DNA of 16,051 nt from REEB85 sp018971455 (GTDB lineage Bacteria; Pseudomonadota; Alphaproteobacteria; Acetobacterales; Acetobacteraceae). The position numbers and the translations under genes were made by a program. This document shows positions 6,178-14,403 of the stretch, in pieces. Location: contig JAGWNT010000088.1 in assembly GCA_028871195.1 (NCBI GenBank), positions 1 to 16,051 of the forward strand, written 5' to 3'. A model generated the notes under the pieces. That model did no database searches. It saw only the letters and a program-made list of their open reading frames with translations, and was not told the origin of the DNA. Numbering within the stretch: the stretch's first letter is position 1; every line of letters begins with the position of its first letter.

Positions 6178-7451
6178 TTGACGGCGCCGCGCGGCGAGGG
6201 GTTGGCGGCGGCCGCGCCCAGCACGTTGGTCCGGCGGACCTCGGTGACGTAGGAGAGGATGAGCGACACCCAGACGATGCCGTAGAGCAGCATGAAGCAG
6301 CTCGAATAGACGCCGATCAGGTCGAGCAGGATGCCGAACAGGATGGGCAGCAGGAAGCCGCCCAGGCCGCCGGCCAGCCCGACGATGCCGGAGACCGGGC
6401 CCATGTTGTCGGGGAAATCATCGCTGAGATATTTGAAGGTCGAGGCCATGCCGCAGGCCAGCGCCACGCCGAGGACGAAGAGCAGCGCCGCGAAGCCCCA
6501 GGCGGGCAGGGCCAGATGGAACGCGGCGGGCCCGTGGATGGTCTGAACAACGAAATCGGTTTGCGGATAGGACAGCAGGAACAGGCAGATCCAGGCGACC
6601 CACAGCACCCACCAGGTGACGTTGTGGGCGCCGAAGCGGTCCGAGAGATAGCCGCCGAGGGCGCGCAGCACGCCCGCCGGCAGCGCGAAGCTCGCGGCCA
6701 TCAGCGCCGCCTCGCCGATCGGGAAATGATAGACGTTGACGAAATACTGCGGCATCCAGACGGAGACGGCGGTGAAGCCGCCGAAAACGATCGAGTAGTA
6801 CTGGCAATATTTCCATACCCGCGGATCGCGCAGCACGGCCAGCTGCTGGCGGATCGGCAGGGTGGTCGCGGATCGGCCGGGATCGGGCGCCGACAGCAGC
6901 CAGAACAGGGCCGCGACGATCAGCAGGGCGATGGCATAGACCCGCGGCACGCCCTGCCATCCGAAATGGACGATCAGCGGCGGGGCCACGAACATGTTGA
7001 TGGCGGCCCCCGTCGTTCCGGCACCGAAAACGCCCATCGCCAGGCCCTTCCGCTCCTTGGGGAAGAAGCGCGACGTGTAGGGCGTGCCGACCGCGAAGGA
7101 GGCGCCGACCAGGCCGAGCGCCAGCCCGAGCAGCAGAAACTGCCAGAGCGCCGTTGCGTAGGAGGAGAGCCAGAGCGGCACCGAGCAGCCGACCAGCAGC
7201 AGGAACATGACGATGCGGCCGCCGAAGCGGTCCGTCCAGATGCCCAGGGGCAGGCGGAAGAGGGCGCCGGTCAGCACCGGTGTCGCCGTCAGCAGGCCGA
7301 ACTCCGAGGCGTTGAGCCCGAGTTCCTTGCGGATCGGAATGCCGGTCACACCGAACATCAGCCAGGCCGCGAAGCAGATGGCAAAGGCCAGCGTGCTGAC
7401 CAGCAACACCCGCATCGCGACGCCGGGTGGGATGGGAGCTGCCGTGTTCAT
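6174..7451 (-). CDS. narK: nitrate/nitrite transporter NarK (MFS, NarK1-like)
   Basis: This 425-residue major-facilitator protein carries nitrate, or exchanges it with nitrite, across the inner membrane to feed the cytoplasmic active site of NarG. About 12 hydrophobic helices are evident. R66 in GALFRLPLG and R263 in GVLRALGGYLSDRFG match the two substrate-binding arginines of E. coli NarK (R89 and R305). The nitrate-signature stretches are present: GAGTTGAAINMFVAPPL (143-159) and GLAGGLGGFLLP in the C-terminal half. A single 12-helix unit of this type fits NarK1, a proton-linked nitrate importer, better than NarK2, though this is a judgement from memory. The ATG lies two bases after the regulator's stop and has AGGAGAG upstream, located in the regulator's last codons. 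nnrS overlaps its 3' end. Confidence 0.94.
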   Translation of the reverse strand: MNTAAPIPPGVAMRVLLVSTLAFAICFAAWLMFGVTGIPIRKELGLNASEFGLLTATPVLTGALFRLPLGIWTDRFGGRIVMFLLLVGCSVPLWLSSYATALWQFLLLGLALGLVGASFAVGTPYTSRFFPKERKGLAMGVFGAGTTGAAINMFVAPPLIVHFGWQGVPRVYAIALLIVAALFWLLSAPDPGRSATTLPIRQQLAVLRDPRVWKYCQYYSIVFGGFTAVSVWMPQYFVNVYHFPIGEAALMAASFALPAGVLRALGGYLSDRFGAHNVTWWVLWVAWICLFLLSYPQTDFVVQTIHGPAAFHLALPAWGFAALLFVLGVALACGMASTFKYLSDDFPDNMGPVSGIVGLAGGLGGFLLPILFGILLDLIGVYSSCFMLLYGIVWVSLILSYVTEVRRTNVLGAAAANPSPRGAVK

Positions 7452-7453
7452 GC

Positions 7454-8257
7454 TCAGGCTCTCCTGTCGTGCAGAGATGTGATGGGCTCGAAGCCGTCGA
7501 TCAGCGGGTCGAACGGAAAATGGGCGCGTGCCGCGGTGGCATCGTCGACATGCACGCTCTCTCCGCGAACCACGATGCCGAACCGCGCCATGGCGGAGAG
7601 CGCGCGCGAGAAGGTTTCGCGCGTCATGCCGAGCTGCGAGGCGATCAGGTATTTCTCCATCGGAAGCCGGATGGTGACCGCGGCCTCCGCGTCACCGAGG
7701 AGGGAGGCGATGAAGCACCCCACACGCTCTTCGGCCGATCGCAGCTTGAGGTTCTTCTCCTGGCGCACCTGGCGGCGGAACTGCGCCGTGAGGCAGCCGA
7801 GCACGACCGCACACAGGGCGTGATCGCGCGCCACCGCATCGCGGAAGGTCTGCGCGGGAATCAGCAGGAGATGCGCCGCCTCATAGACTCGCGCGCGCAT
7901 CAGATAGGGCCGCGCGCTGATGACCGCCGCGGGAATGACCATGTCGAACGGGGTCAGAAGCTCGATGAGCGTCTCGGCCCGGCCGCGCACGCCCAGCAGC
8001 TCAATGCTGCCGGCGAGCAGGAACTGGGCGAAGACCGGCGTCTCCGCCTGGTCGAACAGCAGGCTGCCGGCCGGCACCTGATGCAGCACCGCATGGGCCG
8101 CCAGCGCCTCGATGGTGTCGGCCGGAACCTGCCCGAGCCAGGAGATGCCGCGCAGCGCATCGCGCGCGGCGGTCTGCGGCCGGGAATCGGGCGATGCGGC
8201 GGCGCCCGTATCCGGCGGGCGGCGGCTGGACAGGCTGGGAGGCACGCCGGGTTCCAT
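7454..8257 (-). CDS. Crp/Fnr-family regulator without an FNR iron-sulfur cluster (NarR/DNR-like)
   Basis: The protein has an N-terminal cyclic-nucleotide-binding-like sensor domain (about 35-150), a dimer helix and a C-terminal winged helix-turn-helix (about 202-228, EKYLIASQLGMTRETFSRALSAMARFGIVV). E214, S217 and R218 sit where E209, S212 and R213 of FNR contact TTGAT, so recognition of TTGAT-N4-ATCAA is expected. The only cysteines are C149, C155 and C181, so an FNR-type 4Fe-4S cluster is ruled out. NarR of Paracoccus, which lacks a cluster, responds to nitrate/nitrite and lies beside nar genes, is the closest known parallel; DNR/NNR nitric-oxide sensors are alternatives. I chose ATG 8257 (267 residues) because the frame extends to 8347 only by running through the palindrome at 8310-8327. 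GGAAA precedes the ATG. It heads the operon with narK and nnrS. Confidence 0.88.
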   Translation of the reverse strand: MEPGVPPSLSSRRPPDTGAAASPDSRPQTAARDALRGISWLGQVPADTIEALAAHAVLHQVPAGSLLFDQAETPVFAQFLLAGSIELLGVRGRAETLIELLTPFDMVIPAAVISARPYLMRARVYEAAHLLLIPAQTFRDAVARDHALCAVVLGCLTAQFRRQVRQEKNLKLRSAEERVGCFIASLLGDAEAAVTIRLPMEKYLIASQLGMTRETFSRALSAMARFGIVVRGESVHVDDATAARAHFPFDPLIDGFEPITSLHDRRA

Positions 8258-8309
8258 TCGTTTCCGTTCTGCGGGCGGGCACGGCCTGCACCCCGGGGGA
8301 GGCGCCGAG

Positions 8310-8327
8310 ACGTGATTCAGGTCACGT
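8310..8327. promoter_or_regulatory. 18-base palindrome upstream of the Crp/Fnr gene
   Basis: ACGTGA-N6-TCACGT is a perfect 6+6 inverted repeat with the GTGA-N6-TCAC spacing of the Crp/Fnr family. Its left half contains TGATT, close to the FNR half-site. The centre (8318.5) is about 61 bases upstream of the chosen regulator start, suitable for control of regulator-narK-nnrS, and about 138 bases from narG. It differs from the narG box in outer bases, so affinity or the bound protein may differ. Confidence 0.55.
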
Positions 8328-8355
8328 CCTCTAGCGCGTCTCATCACGCGGCGAA

Positions 8356-8369
8356 TTGATCTGAATCAA
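8356..8369. promoter_or_regulatory. perfect FNR/DNR-type box upstream of narG
   Basis: TTGAT-CTGA-ATCAA matches the FNR-family consensus at every defined base. Its centre is 8362.5. If it acts at -41.5, as in class II activation of E. coli narG, transcription would start near 8404, and CAGGAT (8392-8397) would lie at -12 to -7 as a poor -10 box, consistent with a promoter that needs an activator. No good -35 is visible. The predicted start leaves a leader of about 53 bases before the narG ATG. Confidence 0.85.
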
Positions 8370-8456
8370 CGCAGCGCCAGGCCGCGGCCGGCAGGATCGC
8401 CGCCTCGCCATCGGCATCACCCGTCTGGCGGCGGCCGCGAAACGCAGGGAATCCGC

Positions 8457-11400
8457 ATGAGCCATTTTCTCGACCGGCTGACCTTCTTCAAGCGCCAGGC
8501 CGGCACATTCTCCAACGGCCACGGCATCACGACCGATGAGCCGCGCGACTGGGAGGATGGCTACCGGAAGCGCTGGCAGCACGACAAAATCGTGCGGTCC
8601 ACCCACGGCGTGAACTGCACCGGGTCGTGCTCGTGGAAGATCTACGTCAAGGGCGGGATCGTCACGTGGGAGACGCAGCAGACCGACTACCCCCGCACAC
8701 GGCCGGACCTGCCCAACCACGAACCGCGCGGATGCGCGCGCGGGGCAAGCTATTCTTGGTACCTCTATTCGGCCAATCGCGTGAAGCACCCGATGGTGCG
8801 CGGCCATTTGTTGCGGCTCTGGCGCGCGGCGCGGGCGACGCTGCCGCCGGTGGCGGCCTGGGCCAGCATCGTGGAGAGCCCGCAGAAGCGCGCGAGCTAC
8901 ACAAGCAAGCGCGGGCTGGGCGGCCTCGTGCGCGCGACTTGGGACGAGGTCAATGAAATCATCGCCGCGGCGAACGCTTATACCATAAAGACCTACGGCC
9001 CGGACCGGGTGGTCGGGTTCTCGCCCATCCCGGCGATGTCGATGGTGTCCTTCGCCGCCGGCGCGCGCTACCTCTCCCTGCTCGGCGGGGTGTGTCTGTC
9101 TTTTTATGACTGGTATTGCGATCTGCCCCCGGCGAGCCCGATGACCTGGGGCGAGCAGACCGACGTGCCGGAAAGTGCCGATTGGTACAATGCCGGATAT
9201 CTGTTGATCTGGGGTTCCAACGTGCCGCAGACGCGCACGCCGGATGCGCATTTCTACACCGAGGCGCGCTACAAGGGCGCCAAGAGCGCCGTCATCTCGC
9301 CGGATTATGCCGAGGCCACCAAGTTCGCCGATCTGTGGCTGCATCCCAAGCAGGGCACCGACGCGGCGCTGGCCATGGCGATGGGCCATGTCATCCTGCG
9401 CGAATTCCATCTCGATCGGACGGTCCCTTATTTCCAGGATTACGTACGGAAATATACCGACCTGCCGATGCTGGTGCGCCTGGTACACAAGGATGGCCGC
9501 TATATTCCCGACCGGCTGGTGCGCGCCGACGATTTTGCCGACGGTCTGGCGGAGGCGAACAATCCGGAATGGAAGACGGTGGCGCTGGACGCCGAGGGCA
9601 ACCCGGTGGTGCCGCGCGGCTCGGTCGGGTTCCGGTGGGGCGAGCAGGGGAAGTGGAATCTCGAACAGCGCCGCAGCGATGGCGCGCCGACGGTTCTGCA
9701 ACTCAGCCAGATCGAGGGGGGTGCCACCGCCGAGGTGGCGTTCCCCTATTTCGGCGGCGCGACCAGCAACGGGTTTGCCGCCACCGCGCATCCCGATGTG
9801 GTGACGCGCAACGTGCCGGTGTGCACGCTGGCATTGCGGGACGGCGCTACGCCGGTTGCCACGGTGTTCGATCTGCTCTGCGCCAATTATGGCCTGGACC
9901 GCGGCCTTGGCGGCGGTGGCGTGGCCTCGGACTACAACCAGGACGAGCCCTACACGCCGGCCTGGGCCGAGCGCGTGACCGGAGTTCCCCGCGCGCACAT
10001 CATCCATGTCGCCCGCGAGTTCGCGACCAATGCGGAGACGACGAACGGCCGCTCCATGGTGATTCTCGGCGCCGGGGTCAATCACTGGTACCACATGGAC
10101 ATGACGTACCGCGGCATCATCAATCTGCTGGTGCTCTGCGGCTGCGTCGGCCAGTCCGGCGGCGGGTGGTCGCATTACGTGGGGCAGGAGAAGCTGCGGC
10201 CGCAGACCGGCTGGGTTCCGATCACCTTCGGGCTGGATTGGAGCCGCCCGCCGCGGCACATGAACGGTACCTCGTTCTTCTACGCCCACACCGACCAGTG
10301 GCGCTACGAAACGCTGAAGACATCGGAGATCCTTTCGCCCACGGCGCCCGATGGGGACTGGTCCGGTTCGATGATCGACTACAATGTGCGCGCCGAGCGC
10401 ATGGGCTGGTTGCCATCGGCGCCGCAGCTCAAGCAGAATCCGCTCACCATCGCCGCGCGCGCCAAGGAGGCGGGGCTGGACGCGAAGGCCTATGTTGCGA
10501 AGGCCCTGCGCTCCGGCGAACTCGCCATGTCCTGCCACGATCCGGACGATCCGGCGAACTGGCCGCGCAACATGTTCGTCTGGCGCTCCAACCTGCTCGG
10601 CTCGTCGGGCAAGGGGCACGAATATTTCCTCAAGCACCTGCTGGGCACCAGCAATGGCGTGCTCGGCAAGGACCTCGGCGTCGAGGGGGGCGAGAAGCCG
10701 CGGGAGGTGACGTGGCACGAGCGTGCGCCGGAGGGCAAGCTCGACCTGTTGGTGACGCTGGATTTCCGCATGTCCACCACCTGCGTCTATTCCGACATCG
10801 TACTGCCGACGGCGACGTGGTACGAAAAGAACGACATGAACACCTCGGACATGCACCCGTTCATCCATCCGCTGACCGCCGCGGTGGATCCGGCCTGGGA
10901 GTCGCGCACCGACTGGGACATCTACAAGGGTCTTGCGAAAACCTTCTCCGCCGTCTGCCCCGAGGTGCTGGGCCGCGAGACCGATGTCGTTCTGACGCCG
11001 GTGCAGCACGACACTCCCGGCGAACTGGCGCAACCTTACGGCGTGAGCGACTGGAAGCGTGACGGCAGCGAGGCGGTTCCGGGCCGCACGATGCCGGCGG
11101 TCACGGTCGTCGCGCGCGATTACCCGAACCTGCACGCAATGTTCACCGCGATCGGGCCGCTGCTGAAGACGCTCGGCAACGGCGGCAAGGGCATTTCGTG
11201 GAACACCGCCCATGAGGTGGAGTTCCTTGCCGCCCTGAACGGGGAGGTGCGCGCCGGGGCCGCGGCCGGACAGCCACGCCTTGAAACGGACATTGACGCC
11301 ATCGAGGCGATTCTGAGCCTGGCGCCGGAGACCAATGGCGAGGTCGCCGTCAAGGCCTGGGAGGCGCTCGGGCAGATGACGGGGCTTGACCATAGCCATC

Positions 11401-12200
11401 TGGCACGCGCCAAGGAGGACGAGAAGATCCGCTTCCGCGACATCGTCGCCCAGCCGCGCAAGATCATCTCCTCGCCCACCTGGTCGGGCATCGAGAGCGA
11501 GAAGGTCTGCTACAATGCCGGCTACACCAATGTTCATGAGCTGATCCCCTGGCGCACGCTGACCGGTCGTCAGCAGCTCTATCAGGACCATTTGTGGATG
11601 CGCGCCTTCGGCGAGGCGCTGGTCACCTGGCGCCCGCCGGTGGACACCAAGGCCACCGCGCGGCTGCGCGGCAAGCACGAGAACGGCAACCCGGAGATCG
11701 TGCTGAACTTCGTCACCCCGCACCAGAAATGGGGCATCCACAGCACCTATACGGACAATCTGCTGATGCTGACGCTCAGCCGCGGCGGTCCGTGCATCTG
11801 GATCAGCGAGGCGGATGCGGGCCAGGTCGGCATCGCCGACAATGACTGGGTCGAGGCCTACAACACCAACGGGGCGCTGGTGGCGCGCGCCGTGGTCTCC
11901 CAGCGCGTCAATCCCGGCATGGTGATGATGTACCACGCGCAGGAGAAGATCGTGAACATGCCGGGCAGCGAGGTGACCGGGCTGCGCGGGGGCATCCACA
12001 ATTCGGTGACCCGCGCGGTCCTCAAGCCCACGCATATGATCGGCGGCTACGCGCAGCAAAGCTATGGCCTGAACTACTACGGCACCGTCGGCTCCAACCG
12101 CGATGAGTTCATCATCGTCCGGCGCATGGACAGGGTGGACTGGCTGGACGGCACGGCCGTGACCCGACAGACCGCGCGCAGGCGGGAGGCCGTGTCATGA
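8457..12200 (+). CDS. narG: respiratory nitrate reductase alpha subunit NarG
   Basis: NarG is the molybdenum bis-MGD subunit that reduces nitrate to nitrite on the cytoplasmic side of the inner membrane. The product is 1247 residues, the same length as E. coli NarG by my recollection, and aligns by eye from end to end. H50, C54, C58 and C93 form the unusual His/Cys site for the FS0 4Fe-4S cluster (THGVNCTGSCSWKIY). D222 in FYDWYCDLPPASP is the molybdenum ligand. The extreme N-terminus (MSHFLDRLTFFKRQ) resembles the vestigial Tat-like leader of cytoplasmic NarG. Long conserved stretches such as ILPTATWYEKNDMNTSDMHP appear in place. AGGGA lies eight bases before the ATG. The stop overlaps the narH start (ATGA). 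No frameshift or missing ligand was seen. Confidence 0.99.
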   Translation: MSHFLDRLTFFKRQAGTFSNGHGITTDEPRDWEDGYRKRWQHDKIVRSTHGVNCTGSCSWKIYVKGGIVTWETQQTDYPRTRPDLPNHEPRGCARGASYSWYLYSANRVKHPMVRGHLLRLWRAARATLPPVAAWASIVESPQKRASYTSKRGLGGLVRATWDEVNEIIAAANAYTIKTYGPDRVVGFSPIPAMSMVSFAAGARYLSLLGGVCLSFYDWYCDLPPASPMTWGEQTDVPESADWYNAGYLLIWGSNVPQTRTPDAHFYTEARYKGAKSAVISPDYAEATKFADLWLHPKQGTDAALAMAMGHVILREFHLDRTVPYFQDYVRKYTDLPMLVRLVHKDGRYIPDRLVRADDFADGLAEANNPEWKTVALDAEGNPVVPRGSVGFRWGEQGKWNLEQRRSDGAPTVLQLSQIEGGATAEVAFPYFGGATSNGFAATAHPDVVTRNVPVCTLALRDGATPVATVFDLLCANYGLDRGLGGGGVASDYNQDEPYTPAWAERVTGVPRAHIIHVAREFATNAETTNGRSMVILGAGVNHWYHMDMTYRGIINLLVLCGCVGQSGGGWSHYVGQEKLRPQTGWVPITFGLDWSRPPRHMNGTSFFYAHTDQWRYETLKTSEILSPTAPDGDWSGSMIDYNVRAERMGWLPSAPQLKQNPLTIAARAKEAGLDAKAYVAKALRSGELAMSCHDPDDPANWPRNMFVWRSNLLGSSGKGHEYFLKHLLGTSNGVLGKDLGVEGGEKPREVTWHERAPEGKLDLLVTLDFRMSTTCVYSDIVLPTATWYEKNDMNTSDMHPFIHPLTAAVDPAWESRTDWDIYKGLAKTFSAVCPEVLGRETDVVLTPVQHDTPGELAQPYGVSDWKRDGSEAVPGRTMPAVTVVARDYPNLHAMFTAIGPLLKTLGNGGKGISWNTAHEVEFLAALNGEVRAGAAAGQPRLETDIDAIEAILSLAPETNGEVAVKAWEALGQMTGLDHSHLARAKEDEKIRFRDIVAQPRKIISSPTWSGIESEKVCYNAGYTNVHELIPWRTLTGRQQLYQDHLWMRAFGEALVTWRPPVDTKATARLRGKHENGNPEIVLNFVTPHQKWGIHSTYTDNLLMLTLSRGGPCIWISEADAGQVGIADNDWVEAYNTNGALVARAVVSQRVNPGMVMMYHAQEKIVNMPGSEVTGLRGGIHNSVTRAVLKPTHMIGGYAQQSYGLNYYGTVGSNRDEFIIVRRMDRVDWLDGTAVTRQTARRREAVS

Positions 12201-13711
12201 AAATCCGCGCGCAGATCGCGATGGTTCTGAATCTCGACAAATGCATCGGGTGTCACACTTGTTCGGTGACCTGCAAGAACGTGTGGACCAGCCGCGAGGG
12301 CATGGAATACGCCTGGTTCAACAATGTCGAGACCAAGCCCGGCATCGGCTATCCGAAGGACTGGGAAAACCAGAAACGCTGGAAGGGCGGCTGGACACGC
12401 CGCAGGAACGGCGCAATCGAGCCGCGCATCGGCGGCAAGTGGCGCGTGCTGGCCAATATCTTCGCCAATCCCGACCTGCCGGAGATCGACGACTATTACG
12501 AGCCCTTCACCTTCGACTACGCCCATCTGCAGACGGCACCGGAAGGCAAGGCGATGCCGACCGCGCGGCCGCGTTCGCTTATCAGCGGCGAGCGGATGGA
12601 AAAGATCGAGTGGGGCCCGAACTGGGAGGAAATCCTCGGGGGCGAATTCGCCGGCCGCGCGAAGGACAGCAATTTCGCCGGCGTGCAGAAGGAGATCTAC
12701 GGCGCTTTCGAGAACACGTTCATGATGTATCTGCCGCGCCTGTGCGAGCACTGCCTCAACCCGGCCTGCGCGGCCGTCTGCCCCTCGGGCGCCATCTACA
12801 AGCGTGAGGAGGATGGCATCGTTCTGATCGACCAGGACAAATGCCGTGGCTGGCGCATGTGCGTGTCGGGCTGCCCGTACAAGAAGATCTATTACAATTG
12901 GTCCTCCGGAAAATCGGAGAAATGCGTCTTCTGCTACCCGCGCATCGAGGCCGGCCAGCCGACCGTGTGTTCGGAGACCTGCGTCGGGCGCATCCGCTAT
13001 CTCGGCGTCGTTCTCTACGATGCCGACCGCATCCAGGAGGCCGCATCCGTGCCCGACGAGGGCGATCTCTACGAAGCCCAGCTCAAGGTGTTCCTCGATC
13101 CGCACGATCCGGCGGTGCAGGCGCAGGCCCGGCGCGACGGCATTCCCGAAGCCTGGATCGAGGGAGCCCGCAAATCGCCAATCTGGAAAATGGCAATGGA
13201 GTGGAAGATCGCCTTCCCGCTGCATCCGGAATACCGGACCCTGCCGATGGTCTGGTATGTGCCGCCGCTCTCGCCGATCCAGGCCGCAGCCGCGAAGGGG
13301 CAGCTTGGCACCATTGGCGGCATGCCGGACGTCAAGTCCCTGCGCATCCCGGTCGAATACCTGGCCAACCTGCTGACCGCCGGCCGGACGGAGCCGATCA
13401 CCATCGCGCTGGAGCGGATGCTGGCGATGCGCGCCTATATGCGCGCCAAGACGGTGGACGGGATGGTCGTCGACTCATTGGCCCAGCATGTCGGCCTGTC
13501 GGGCCGCGAGATCGAGGAGATGTACCAGCTCCTGGCCATCGCCAATTACGAGGATCGGTTCGTCATTCCGACAGCGCACCGTGAGACCGGAGAGGATGCC
13601 TTCCAGATGCGCGGCTCCTGCGGGTTCTCCTTCGGCGAGGGATGTTCCGGGCGGACCGGTTTCAGCCTGTTCGATGCGAAAAAGCCCAAGAACCCGATGG
13701 AGGTTTCGTGA
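12197..13711 (+). CDS. narH: respiratory nitrate reductase beta subunit NarH
   Basis: NarH is the cytoplasmic electron-transfer subunit, with three 4Fe-4S clusters and one 3Fe-4S cluster linking NarI haems to NarG. The 504-residue product begins with the first cysteine group C16, C19, C22, C26 (DKCIGCHTCSVTCKNVW). The central groups are LCEHCLNPACAAVCPSGAI, DKCRGWRMCVSGCPYKK, EKCVFCYPRIEAGQPTVCSETC. In CRGWRMC a tryptophan replaces the expected second cysteine, the hallmark of the 3Fe-4S site in NarH, so this is normal and not a defect. The length agrees with E. coli NarH (about 512). The ATG overlaps the narG stop and the TGA shares one base with the narJ ATG, so translation is coupled across all three genes. 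Confidence 0.99.
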   Translation: MKIRAQIAMVLNLDKCIGCHTCSVTCKNVWTSREGMEYAWFNNVETKPGIGYPKDWENQKRWKGGWTRRRNGAIEPRIGGKWRVLANIFANPDLPEIDDYYEPFTFDYAHLQTAPEGKAMPTARPRSLISGERMEKIEWGPNWEEILGGEFAGRAKDSNFAGVQKEIYGAFENTFMMYLPRLCEHCLNPACAAVCPSGAIYKREEDGIVLIDQDKCRGWRMCVSGCPYKKIYYNWSSGKSEKCVFCYPRIEAGQPTVCSETCVGRIRYLGVVLYDADRIQEAASVPDEGDLYEAQLKVFLDPHDPAVQAQARRDGIPEAWIEGARKSPIWKMAMEWKIAFPLHPEYRTLPMVWYVPPLSPIQAAAAKGQLGTIGGMPDVKSLRIPVEYLANLLTAGRTEPITIALERMLAMRAYMRAKTVDGMVVDSLAQHVGLSGREIEEMYQLLAIANYEDRFVIPTAHRETGEDAFQMRGSCGFSFGEGCSGRTGFSLFDAKKPKNPMEVS

Positions 13712-14391
13712 TGGCGCGCACCTACCGGGCCCTGGCGGCGCTGATCTCCTATCCGACCGAGGCGCTGCAATCGGCCACCGGCGAAATCGCCGCCGTGCTG
13801 GCCGAGGAGGCCCTGGTGCCGGCGCCCCAGCGCGCCGCCATTGGGGCACTTCTGACCGAGCTGGCGGCGCAGGACATCTACGAGTTGCAGGAGCGCTATT
13901 TCGCCTTGTTCGATCGCAGCCGGACCCTGTCGCTGCATCTGTTCGAGCACGTGCACGGCGAGAGCCGCGATCGCGGCCAGGCGATGGCCGACCTCATCGC
14001 GCTCTACCGCGCGCATGGCCTGGAGCCCACGGCCGGGGAGCTGCCGGATTTTCTGCCGCTCTTTCTCGAATTCATCTCGCTGCTGCCGGTGGACGAGGCG
14101 CAGGCCCTACTGGCCGAGCCCGCCGGCATCCTCCAGCTTCTGGCGGAGCGGTTGGCAGCACGCGGCAGCGCCTATGCCGCGGTGTTCCAGGCGCTCGCGA
14201 CGCTGGCCGACGCGCCGGCGGCCGAGCTGGCGGAGTCCGTCATCGAAGACCCTGACGACCTCGCCGCGCTGGACGCTGCGTGGGAGGAGGCCGCGGTCCG
14301 GTTCGGCCCGGGCGAGCAGATCGACAGTTGCGGCACCGACCGGCTGCGGACGCGGCTGCGCGCGGCGCGCCGCGACGCGGCGAGCGTGTGA
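13711..14391 (+). CDS. narJ: nitrate reductase assembly chaperone NarJ
   Basis: NarJ is a dedicated chaperone that binds NarG during cofactor insertion and membrane docking; it is not part of the final enzyme. The 226-residue, Ala/Leu-rich, all-helical product carries the family's most conserved segment, RTLSLHLFEHVHGESRDRGQAM (about 70-91), and LPDFLPLFLEFISLLP further on. E. coli NarJ is about 236 residues. The frame is open upstream to an ATG at 13642, but the ATG at 13711 is preferred: it has GGAGG (13699-13703) seven bases before it and the first residues MARTYRALAALISYPT match the expected N-terminal helix. The longer form would overlap the end of narH by 70 bases. The ATG shares one base with the narH TGA. 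Confidence 0.97.
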   Translation: MARTYRALAALISYPTEALQSATGEIAAVLAEEALVPAPQRAAIGALLTELAAQDIYELQERYFALFDRSRTLSLHLFEHVHGESRDRGQAMADLIALYRAHGLEPTAGELPDFLPLFLEFISLLPVDEAQALLAEPAGILQLLAERLAARGSAYAAVFQALATLADAPAAELAESVIEDPDDLAALDAAWEEAAVRFGPGEQIDSCGTDRLRTRLRAARRDAASV

Positions 14392-14403
14392 GGAGATGGA
14401 GCG

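Noticed and set aside
8258..8347. A longer start for the Crp/Fnr regulator (GTG 8347) that would add Cys20 and Cys23, at the same numbers as two FNR cluster ligands.
   Set aside because: The other two ligands (C29 and one in the sensor domain) are absent, the added residues look non-coding, and the longer gene would cover the 8310-8327 palindrome and nearly reach the narG box.
8331..12059. A 1242-codon open frame antisense to narG.
   Set aside because: It mirrors narG, its composition is Arg/His/Ala/Gly-rich with no domain I recognise, and long antisense frames are expected from the strong GC bias at third positions.
12838..12878. A missing cysteine in a NarH ferredoxin motif (Trp in CRGWRMC).
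   Set aside because: This Trp is the known family feature that makes the site a 3Fe-4S cluster, so it is not a defect.
13642..13710. A 23-codon longer start for narJ inside narH.
   Set aside because: The ATG at 13711 has a good GGAGG at proper distance and gives the expected N-terminus and length.
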